Positions 52,438-61,492 of a DNA stretch of 64,000 bases are shown piece after piece (positions within the stretch are counted from its first letter, which is position 1; the number at the start of each line of letters is the position of its first letter). The notes under the pieces were generated by a model. That model did no database searches, was not told the DNA's origin, and worked only from the letters and a program-made list of their open reading frames with translations. A program made the position numbers and the translations under genes. This DNA is from Eucalyptus grandis (Eukaryota > Streptophyta > Magnoliopsida > Myrtales > Myrtaceae). The stretch spans positions 44,607,682 through 44,671,681 of the forward strand of contig NC_052619.1 of NCBI RefSeq assembly GCF_016545825.1, written 5' to 3'.

Positions 52438-53100
52438 AAGAATTGAAAGAGTGTTTTCTAGCAAGCTATAGGCAAGTAATTGGATTGGATGGATGCTTTA
52501 CAAAGACTTTAATTAGAGGGATGTTGTATGGGGTATTGTTGAAGCTGAGACCAAAAAATCTCAGACTTGGTTCCTCAAGCTACCAATGAAAGACTTGAAT
52601 ATAACACAAGATCTTGGCTAGACCTTCACGAGTGACAAACTAGAATGTTAGACTGTGCACTAGCTTTACTAATAGAAGTATTTGTTGTTTGCAGACTACC
52701 TTTTTTGCATGTCAATAAATGTGTTGCAAGGCCTTGTCAATGCAATTTCTAAACTCTCTTTGCAAGCAGAGCATAGGAATTGTGCTTAGCATATTTATGC
52801 TAACCGGAAAAAATTATACAAGGGAGAAACATGTAGGAATTGCTTTTGCAGAGTAGCATATTCGACATATGAGGCTGATTTCAACATAGCAATAAAAGAA
52901 ATGAAGAAAGAGTCTATTCATGCAAACGAAGACTTCATGAGATAGGGTCCAAAACACTTTTGTAAGGCATTTATCAAGTGTGGACAAAATTTCAATGCTA
53001 TTGAGGACAATTTAAGTGAGACGTTCAATGCATATATATGCAGAGAAAGGGAATGTGCCATTCTCAATACGTTAGAGGGCCTAAGAAAATAGCATTTGGG
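52438..53100 (+). pseudogene. Mutator-like (MULE/MuDR) transposase remnant
   Basis: In shifting plus-strand frames: RQVIGLDGCFTKTLIRGMLY (first catalytic Asp in GLDG), AETK.SQTWFLKLPMKDLNIT, TFTSDKLEC (second Asp), AEHRNCA.HIYANRKKLYKGE (the C..H zinc-ligand region), AYSTYEADFNIAIKEMKK, and NLSETFNAYICRERECAIL followed by TLEGLRK. This is the order of a MULE transposase core. Several stops and at least two frameshifts make it a dead fragment. The N-terminal domain and SWIM zinc finger were not found. It ends where the next element (53.09 kb) begins. Confidence 0.75.
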
Positions 53101-53956
53101 GAATTACATTTACAAAGAATCTTTGTGGTAAAAAAAAATATCAAAAGAAAAATTAAAAAAATTGACCAAAGGGCGGTGGCCTGGTGCTGGCAACCTCCGG
53201 CGACCTCCGGCGATGCCGGATCTAGGCAGCGAGGTCGCGGGAGGACCTCGCCGCCTCGGATCCGGGTCGCGGCGGGGTCACGCGACCTCGCCGCCCCGGA
53301 TCTAGGGCGCGCGAGGTCGCGGAGGTCGCGCGACGCCGCCTCGACCCAAATCCGGGGGCCGCGAGGTCGCGCGACCCAAATCGGGGGCGGCAAGGTCCTC
53401 CCGCGACCCTGCCGCCCCAGATCTGGGTCACGGTGACCCTGCACCTCGCCGTGACCTTGGTCACGGCGGTCGCACCACCCCCCGGCATCGGTCGTCTGGG
53501 CGACGGTCGCTGGCAACCGCTCGCGGAAGAAGAAGACCGCATGCTGGCCTAGATCTGGGTTGCAGCGACCCAGCCCTCGATCGCGCCACCTCCGGCGTCG
53601 GTCGCGCCACCCCCCGACGATTGCCAGCGTCCCTCCAGCAGTCGCCGGCCGCTCGCGCAAAGTGAGCGTAACCGAACCCCCGGAGAAGATGAACGGTTGC
53701 GACACAAGGGCAAGAACTGGAAAAACAAAAAATTCATGAGGACAATTTTGGAAAAAAAAAATATGAACAATGCCCGTGTGGGCATGCCGAAAAAGTCGAA
53801 AGCCCAAGGTAGGTCCTCACCTGCCTTGGGCTTTCAGCTTCACAATGCTGGCATTTAGGGAATGGGGGCTCAAAATTTTTTGCCAAACGAGCTGGCATTT
53901 GCCCAAGTATCTTCATGCTTCAAAGGGACTTTGGGAAGTGGTTCCCAAACGCACCC
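53086..53956. mobile_element. Harbinger/Tourist-like element with GC-rich core
   Basis: Right end CCCAAACGCACCC next to TTA (53957-53959). The left end TAGCATTTGGGGAATTAC is a weak inverted match (GTGCGTTTGGGAACCAC). Core 53160-53650 is GC-rich with GAGGTCGC/GCGACCTC repeats, like the element at 33.0 kb. Open frames inside (up to 247 aa) are compositional. It sits exactly at the start of duplication copy B. Confidence 0.5.
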
Positions 53957-54139
53957 TTAGTCTCATTGAATGCTCTCAATTCGCTCACTCGGTCATGTTT
54001 GGTGTCTGCGGTGATGACCATTGTGTGCTATGTCACGAGGCCTTACCTTATTTGAGCAAGTTGGGTCTTGATGAAGTCTTTACGTGGTTATATAGTGGTG
54101 ATATTGGATATCCACCATTTTTTTATTTAGAGAAGCTAA

Positions 54140-54217
54140 ACACAAGGGACAGGAAGGTGATCTCCGGCGGTTCCTCGGTATCAAAAAAAAAAAAACACAC
54201 ACAAGGGACATGAAGGT
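54140..54217 (+). mobile_element. Micro-insertion: 24-nt SINE end plus poly(A), 19-bp target duplication
   Basis: ACACAAGGGACAGGAAGGT (54140-54158) is repeated with one change at 54199-54217. Between lies GATCTCCGGCGGTTCCTCGG-TATC-A(n). Copy A (about 10876-10893, AAACACAAGAAGGTTGTC) has no insertion. This is the longest body among the micro-insertions. Confidence 0.8.
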
Positions 54218-55857
54218 TGTCAAGAGTTGAGTTTTCTTCTAAAAGAAATTTGGCTCAGGAAGATATCAAACACTAGGATTGGCAACTTAAGAATTCCTTG
54301 TTTCTCGACTAAGAAAGTGTTTGTCGCCACATCCATAAAAGCACATGTTAACGGTATCTTCAAGTAAAATAGGAGGGAAAACGTTTTCCAATTGGGATTA
54401 TTACATGGTTGGATAGATAGAGTTTGATAGTTGCTTGTCCAAATCTTGTGCATTCTCATCCTCCTTTTTTCATAACAAAAAAAAAAACAACAACATGATT
54501 AATTGACCGGGGGGCTATGTAAAGAGCTCACGAATGCTTACTTAACTATTGAAACATTATATTTAATAAAATGAAGAAATTAGGAGAAATAAGAAGCAAT
54601 AAACTAATTATTTAAATATATTAATTAAAAATCATAAGTAATTAATTAATTTCCTAACAAGAGGCAATCCAATATTATTTCATTCATTCCTTACTCGAGA
54701 GTTCTTTTTTCACATTTATGCATAAACATGATTTATGCAAACAATACAGAAGAGCTTGTAAATTTTTACTAAACTATTGAAACACTATAATTAATAAAAT
54801 GAGGTATGGTGAAAAATAGAAGGAGATTAATTGATTATTAAACATGTGAATTATAAGCCACAAGTAATTTCCTAGCATATAAAATTTATTTTTATTCATT
54901 CCTTCTTTTTCCAAATATATTGATGCGCACAATATCGGAAAGGTTCATGAGTTAATAACTAATTATATCATGACTATTTAAAACTCTAAACAAAGAAAAA
55001 TGGAAATCATAAAGAAAGATCAGGTAAATGTATGCCACTTTCCCTACTTAAAAAGGAAAAAGCTAGAAGCAAAATAATGTAATTAGTATTTAAATTTTGA
55101 TACTCCCCTCAGCAGCCCTATATTAGATATTATGACATAAGAACATATAAAAAAATCTAATTAATGCACGACCTCAAAAAATTAAAAGAAAAATTAAGAT
55201 AATTGCAATGTTGTGATACTGGAAACTATGAGAGTGGCATACATGTTACCTGATCTTTCGCAATGTAGTTTACAAAAATGTCTCAAATTATGAGAGTATG
55301 TACACTGGAAACTACTTAGAGATTCGTTACTTAAAAGTGAGCGTTGTAATATTTTCACCTTCGTCAATATCATAAATATAAAAGCTTCATCAAACTTCAA
55401 TAATTTTCCAAAATACCAACTAAATTACAACAAATTTACTTCAACTGGTTCTAAAATATTCAAACCCAAAAAAAAAACTAGTACTATAATATATATATCG
55501 CCCCAAAATTGGATAGAGACCTCGGCTTCTCTCTGCCTTTGGGTTGGGCTGGACTGACCCAAATAATCTTTTGTCTCCACCACCCTTCACCTCACTGCCA
55601 TTTTCATGCCGCCATCCATAACCCTACTCTCAAACCCAACTCGAGCCCTCTCACTATCTCGGCAAGCCAATCCACAAAATTGCTTGCCCATTCTTCGAAA
55701 GCAACAATTTAAGAAGAAAAATTGCTAGAAATTGGAGACTAGATCGGTCAGTCTGGGTTGAGTTTGAGTCGGGTTGGGTATGTTTTGTTAAAATTATATT
55801 ATAATAAATTGTGATATGTATTAAATTGACAAATTTGGGTCAAAACATTTTCAACTC

Positions 55858-55904
55858 AATCGACTTGTTTGAGGTTGTTCAAAAAAAAATCGACTTGTTT
55901 GAGG
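55858..55904 (+). mobile_element. Micro-insertion: TTGTTC-poly(A), 16-17-bp target duplication
   Basis: AATCGACTTGTTTGAGG occurs at 55858-55874 and 55888-55904; only TTGTTCAAAAAAA separates them. Copy A (about 12556-12576, CCCACTAGTTTGACGG) is uninterrupted. Confidence 0.75.
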
Positions 55905-56305
55905 GCCTATGTTTGAGCCTCATTCGTTAGAAACTAAAGGGAAAACGACGTTGTTGGGGCATCAATTTCTATCTCAGTTGTCAGTTCTCTTAATGAGAGC
56001 AAGAGACGCTAACGCAAAATGAATTGTAGTGTGCTTTCTTCCCATGGTTCTTTATTTTATCCCGTGGTTCATTGGCTTGTTTTACTTCATTTATCGTTAG
56101 GAAGAGGTTTCTTTTTTATACTATGATTGAGAGAGGTAGTATCCCATTGCTGTAGCTAAAGGTTACTCCAAGAGAGGACCTTTAAGGTCTTCATTTAATG
56201 TAACATTCTTTAGGTTGACAAGAGGAAACCTAAATTTGCCGGGATTAATGTTTTTTTGGAGGACTTATTGAGCAATTGGTGGCCTTTTCTTAAGCTCTAA
56301 AATAG

Positions 56306-56573
56306 GGAAAAGTACCAAAAATATTCTAAACCTATTGCATTGATACCAATTCAGTCATAAATTTTTCAATTTAACCAATTTAGTCATAAGCATTTTCACA
56401 TTAGTATCAATTCAGCCTATCCTGCCAATTTAGGCCGAAATCACTGATGTCGATGCCGACCTCTTACTTGGCACGGTCGGTATTAGGTTTATGACTAAAT
56501 TGATCTAATTAAAAGGTTTATGGCTGAATCAGTATTAGTGTAATGAGTCTATGACTTTTTTGGTACTTTTCCC
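56306..56573. mobile_element. MULE-type MITE, ~268 bp (orthologue of 12973-13244)
   Basis: GGGAAAAGTACCAAAAATAT ... GGTACTTTTCCC, flanked by CTCTAAAAT and CTCTAAAGC (7/9 match), as expected for a 9-bp MULE target duplication that has aged. Confidence 0.75.
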
Positions 56574-56649
56574 CTCTAAAGCTTGGATCAATATATATAA
56601 ATTGGTCTTTTTTGCTTCAGGAGTTTATTATAAGACACGCAGTTTATAG

Positions 56650-57567
56650 GGAAAAGTACCAAAAAAGTCATAGACTCATTACACTAATACTGATTCAACC
56701 ATAAACTTTTCAATTGAACCAATTCAGTCATAAACATTTTTACGTTGGTACCTATTCAATCCATTTGGCCAGCTGGCACTAACGTAGACTCTGGCCAGTA
56801 ATTGGATGCTAATGTGGATATCGGCCGATGGCCAAATGTTGACTTAGCAATTTTTTCGTAATTTTTTTTGTATTTTTCTTTCCTTTTTTTTTTTTTTCCT
56901 TTTTTTTTCTTTTTCCTTTTTTTTTTTTTCTTTTCTCCCTTCTTCCTCCTTGGACTGTCCTCCAATGGTCGGCAAGCCTCACATTGGGCGACGCCCGTGA
57001 AGCCCTTGCTCGGCCTAGCCCATAGCTAGCGAGGCCATGGCGGCCATTGACAGGGCCTAGGCGAAGGCCACGATGGCCTCGCCAGCCATGGGCGAGGCTG
57101 CCTCTACTCGCAAGGAGTCCAGGGCGAGGCTAGCCTCACCCAAATTTAGGCGAAGTAGCCTCGTCTGTGGCCTTGGGTGAGGTTGGGCAAGGGCTATGGC
57201 CCTCATTACGGCTGTGAAGAGCTTCGAGAGCTGCTAGTGGGAGGCTCGCTAACTACCACAAGGGCAGATCAAGGAGGAAGAAGGGAGAAAAGGAAAGGAA
57301 AAAGAAAAGACAAAAAAAAAAATAAAATTCAAGATTAAAAAAAATTAAAAATTGCCACGCCGGCATTCGTCATCGGCCAACATCCACATCAGCATCTAGT
57401 CACCAGCCAGTGTCCATGTCAATGTTGGCCGACTAAAATTAGCTGGATGAATTGAATTGATACTAATGTAAAAAAGTTTATGACTAAATTGGTCCGATTG
57501 AAAAAGTTAGGACTGAATTAGTACCAATACAATAGATTTAGGATTTTTTTTTTTTTGGTACATTTCC
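56650..57567. mobile_element. MULE-type element, ~918 bp, with GC-rich core; absent from copy A
   Basis: Left end GGGAAAAGTACCAAAAAAGT, right end GGTACATTTCCC. The flanks CAGTTTAT and TAGTTTGT correspond to the uninterrupted CAGTTTATGTGTGATCTG at 13306-13323 in copy A. The core 56940-57260 has GGCGAGGC repeats as in the element at 2486-3546. It inserted only ~75 bp from the older MITE of the same family. Confidence 0.8.
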
Positions 57568-59281
57568 CTAGTTTGTGTGTTATCTATAAAGAAATTTCCA
57601 TTTATGTGGGGGTGCATGATAGGGTCATTAACTTTTCTGTTTACTTGTGAGGGGCTTGAGGTTTAGAAGATCCTAGAGCCAAAAAATGAGATGAGAAGCT
57701 GACATAGAACTTTGGATATAAGGTCGATCTGCATGTATCAAAATCATGCTGTCATCTTTTTCCCACCTTATTTTGGATGTACTTTATAATTCTTCAGTTG
57801 GCAAAGCGTCAGAATAAATTCTTCAGTTGGCAGAGCGTCAGAATAATATCGCAACGAGACATTTTCTATTGGAAAGCACAAGATAGACTACTTGCAAAAA
57901 AGTTACTAGAGGTTGCCACCCCTGCGAAAAATGATTTTCTATAAATGACCTCTCTCAAAAAAGTCCTTGAGTTCTGAAGTAAACGCTGTGTTTTGCTCCT
58001 TCTATCGGCAGCTAACATTATTTTCTTTAAATCAGCAATAATACTGATGGAGGAATGGAATCTTTCAATCTCTTCTTCTCCTTGCTTTTGGTGGTAGGCA
58101 TTCTTATCCATGCCCGGAGTTCATTTGATACTTAAGAAATGATTGGAATCTTAAGGACCTTAACTAGCTAGGATCTTTACATGGTCCCAATCCTAAGCTA
58201 ACAAAAATTATCGAATTGATGCAATCCTACTGATCCCATTGATCCAACTTTGACATACTTTGACCTTCAAATATGTATATTCAATATTCAGGTGACAAAA
58301 ATACTAATATTTCTTGTACATGTGGTATATAAACTATAAATTCATGCCATTTTGAAGTTTTAATGTCATGCGACATTCATAATTAACAAACTTCCTAGGA
58401 CTATCCAAGATTTTTGTATCATTGGTGTGATTTCTGGGATCTTACGGTCCACCATTTGATGTTACAATCCAATCCTTTAGACGCCTTCATTGATTATAAG
58501 TTGGATCTCGCTCCTACCAACCTTGTCCTTGACTGCAGAAAACTCAGCCAAGAAAGCACCAACAGTTAATGATTGTTCCTAACATCCTCGTGCCTAACAA
58601 CCCTAGGGCAGACTTACAAAAGTGCCTAGAACCAGAATCAAAGCCGTTCAGCTTGTTACCGATTGTCATAATGCTATTCCAAACAGCCTTCTTGTTCTAG
58701 GGAAAGAAAGCCACTCTTTGAGGTACTTCCTTTACTAGTTTTTTTTTTTTTTTTTTTTGAACAGGACTTCCTTTACTAGTTGACTCCATGGAAATTAGCC
58801 TTCTCACTTGTATTTGTCTCAGAAATGACAGATTGGTACATGGTAGGATTGAAAATACCTATCAATAGACAAAGACCAAATGATTATTATCTTCAGTGTG
58901 ATCCACACTCTCAATATTGTAAAGAAAAATGAAGGAATACCACACCGTTCCCATTCCCAATCTTGGATTAGCTATCCTTTTTTATCAATTTCTACTCTAG
59001 GAGTGCTCCTGCTCACTTCCATCATCCACGTTATGCAAGAATTTGTGTTTTCTTAGGTAGTTAAACTTGTAGAATGTGGTTTAGCTTTAGTAGTTAAATA
59101 GTTCTGGGCTTATCCCATTTATTGAGTTGAAATTCTGTAGGCCTAGTCATGTTGTTGATGGAAGAGGTAATTATCTAGATTCTTTGATGGATTCTTCATC
59201 CTTAGTTATGCTTTTCAAAAAATACTTCTATAGCATGAAATTGTGATTGCAACATCAATGGATGAAGGATGAGTTTCATTT
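57568..59281. other. Non-coding part of duplication copy B
   Basis: Collinear with 13325-15050; contains a micro-insertion at 58725-58781. A short direct repeat TTCTTCAGTTGGCA(A/G)AGCGT lies at 57791 and 57819. No intact gene. Confidence 0.5.
58725..58781 (-). mobile_element. Micro-insertion: poly(T)/poly(A) tail with 16-bp target duplication
   Basis: ACTTCCTTTACTAGTT at 58725-58740 and 58766-58781. Between is T(18)GAACAGG, minus strand CCTGTTC-poly(A). It shares the TGTTC-A(n) end with the insertion at 55858. Copy A (14345-14360, GTTCCTTTACTAGATGG) is uninterrupted. Confidence 0.8.
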
Positions 59282-59529
59282 TATTGAGGTTATTTCACAT
59301 CGATTATGAAAGAGTTGGTTTATAAGTGTAAGAGAAAACATTTCTCCTTTGAGCTAGCCTATGAGGTGAGAGAGACTCAAGACCAACCAATACTGGTATC
59401 AAAATCCGATTGCCAATAAATCTAGACTCAACAATCACACGGGAGAGTTATGGGTTGTCCCCACTCCAATTTTGGTATCAGGATCTGATGTGTGAGGGGA
59501 AGATTGTTGAGACTATTTCACGTCAATTT
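59282..59529 (+). mobile_element. TRIM-like mini LTR retrotransposon remnant, absent from copy A
   Basis: A short LTR-like start TTGAGGTTATTTCACATCG (59284) is echoed by TTGAGACTATTTCACGTC (59505). After the first copy comes a primer-binding-like TGGTATCAAAATCC (59394), matching initiator tRNA-Met type sites. Before the second comes a polypurine GTGTGAGGGGAAGA (59490). The internal part is only ~110 bp and non-coding, as in TRIM elements. Copy A runs straight through (about 15045-15090). The 3' LTR is truncated. Confidence 0.65.
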
Positions 59530-59946
59530 ATGTGCTCTAAATATATCTTTTATTAGGTACAAAAAAAAAAAGGTTTTTCTAGGGCAACATTTCTGCAAAC
59601 AGCTTCCCTTGTTTTCTTGTAAGTTGAGCTTTATTGCATTAATGCATGTGTCCAAAATCGACAATCAAATTATAAAAAAAATTGTGAACAAGTAAATAAG
59701 CTTGTGATTTTATGCTAAGTCCATTCCATGATATGATATTGTCATTACTTTCAAAAAGCCATGTCCACTAAGTTGATGGAGCAAAAGTTGATATATCAAA
59801 GAATATATAGCCACCATCTTTTTGATTCAAGGCATCGACCTTTCCCTAAAACTAAATAATCATGTTACATGATGCTCTTCGATCAACCCTTGATGAATAG
59901 TCCTAAATATTATAAGATGAAAATGCATCATTACGTTTTTGATTCA

Positions 59947-60153
59947 AGGCATCAGAAATGTTGGCCAGAAACGTTATTTGGGGGCCTCCTTTCCTTTTGG
60001 TTCTGTGCACTTTATATGAGGAATCCAATGTACCCTGCTATGCTCCAATTTATGATAAACATGCCGTCATCTCAAGGATGGAACGTGCATGCTGTTTATG
60101 GTGAAAACGATAAGCAATCAAGACTACCAGAAACCGGATTAGGATTTAATGGG
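59947..60153 (+). pseudogene. Exon-like fragment, unrecognised (paralogue of 15570-15720)
   Basis: Open frame with CWPETLFGGLLSFWFCALY, MRNPMYPAMLQFMINMPSSQ and GWNVHAVYGENDKQSRL, followed by GG|GTAAGA. The hydrophobic LFGGLLSFWFCALYM stretch could be membrane-spanning. Copy A retains the second half. No start codon or partner exons were recognised. Confidence 0.35.
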
Positions 60154-60590
60154 TAAGACTCATTCAATTTCACGTTTGGTTCATGTTTAAATTAATCTTT
60201 CAGAAACATGCTACGTGTAAATACCAAACAAAACCCTTTGAACAAGTTAAGATGCAAGTCCAAACTAGGATGATTGAACCAAACATGAGTCGGTCACCTT
60301 TCATCTTGTGCTTTGAAAGGTTCATCATAAAGGTTTAGATGTGCAAAATTCTTGAGCTATGACTTGTGAACAGTGCATGTGAGATAGAGAATTCCTTTAG
60401 GACTAAAATTTGTGCACTTCTGGATTGAGCAAAATGAGTTGTAGTTTTTTGTTCAACGCTGCATATGAACTCTGTGCATGTCTTCAATGGGTTTTGCAAT
60501 TAAGAACGCACCCTACTTTTGTGTCATGGAAAGGTAGAACAATGAGATAAGCATTGTATAAGATTTTCTCACTTTTTCTCTATAAGATGA
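60154..60590. other. Non-coding part of duplication copy B
   Basis: Collinear with 15720-16150 of copy A; no coding signal. Confidence 0.45.
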
Positions 60591-60920
60591 TGAATTTTGT
60601 CTTAGATTTTATACATTTAGTGAGTTGAATATGACTTGTTTCCTATGCCTAATGGAAAATTGAGAGCTGTTCTGTTGGTTTTTTTATTAAATTATGCAAA
60701 ACATATTCACGACCATCTATTTTTATTGGCAAATTTTAATGTCAGTAAAAGCAGTTACTAAAAGTAGATATTGCATTGCATTGCATTGTACCTTACCAAA
60801 AAAAAAAAAAAAAAAAAGTAGACATTGCATTTTCAAAAAGTATGTGCCTTTTTTAAAAATGGCATCTTAAAGACATGGAAAAGCTTCTTCAAATAGAGAC
60901 ATGCCGTGTTTCCAACTCTT
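60590..60920. repeat. Cluster module M3, copy 4 of 4
   Basis: Collinear with 16150-16450, 23340-23630 and 39120-39400; interrupted by the micro-insertion at 60761-60831. Confidence 0.65.
60761..60831 (+). mobile_element. Micro-insertion: CTTACC-poly(A) with 17-bp target duplication
   Basis: AAAGTAGATATTGCATT (60761-60777) repeats with one change at 60815-60831. Between are GCATTGCATTGTACCTTACC and A(21). Copy A (16337-16355, AAGGCAGATATTGCATG) is uninterrupted. Confidence 0.8.
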
Positions 60921-61069
60921 CACATAGCGGCGATTCTATCCTTAAGTCAGACCTTGTCATGGTCTCTTAAATAGTGGATTGAAGCACTAGCTTAAATTTT
61001 TCACCAATGTTGATGTCTATCGTTCAAATTTGCAACTTCTTATTGATGAGCTTACTTGTTTTAGGAAGT

Positions 61070-61415
61070 TGTTGTTGGATTTTTGATGTCTCAGTGCTGC
61101 TGTTTTTAGACTAAAGCTTCTCTGTTCTGTTTTATATTGTTTTAGTTTATTTTCTTACTTAGTCAATTATGTTATGCAGTTGTTGTTGTGTTATTTAGGA
61201 AGTTAAGGTGCAGTTACAAGCTGAACGTGTGTGTGTGCAGTTATTTTTTTTTCTTTTTGGTTTAAGTTGTGTTTTGTACTTGACTTTTTACTAGAGAACT
61301 GTAGAAGGCAGTTTTTATGGTCTGTTCTCTCTGTTTCCTCTGTTTTTCTTCTTTCTTCCTCGATATCTATAGTTCTAGCATTTATGCTTCTTTGCTGCTT
61401 TGATCAGCATCAACA
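61070..61415 (+). mobile_element. 5' LTR of a Ty1/copia retrotransposon
   Basis: Begins TGTTGTTGGAT at 61070 (or TGTTGGAT at 61073), immediately where homology with copy A stops, and ends ...CATCAACA just before the primer-binding site. About 346 bp. The 3' LTR is beyond the window, so the target duplication cannot be checked. Confidence 0.8.
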
Positions 61416-61416
61416 G

Positions 61417-61428
61417 TGGTATCAGAGC
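61417..61428 (+). promoter_or_regulatory. Primer-binding site (initiator tRNA-Met type)
   Basis: TGGTATCAGAGC, one base after the LTR, is the standard plant copia priming site complementary to the 3' end of tRNA-iMet. Confidence 0.9.
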
Positions 61429-61492
61429 ATCGAATGATCTTGAGGGACTGTGAAGTGAAGCGGGTATTGTAGTGCAAAGAGGTTAGAGGGTG

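Larger units (their letters stand above)
53960..61065. repeat. Segmental duplication, copy B (partner 10690-16592)
   Basis: Collinear with copy A along its whole length. It is longer because of extra insertions: micro-insertions at 54140, 55858, 58725 and 60761; a MULE-type element at 56650-57565; a TRIM element at 59282-59529. It is cut on the right by a copia 5' LTR. Exon-like fragments at 53967-54130 and 59947-60153 parallel those in copy A. No intact gene. Confidence 0.85.

Noticed and set aside
53064..53807. 247-aa minus-strand frame
   Set aside because: Composition-driven frame across the GC-rich core at 53.2-53.6 kb; repeats of GR/RDLA units only.
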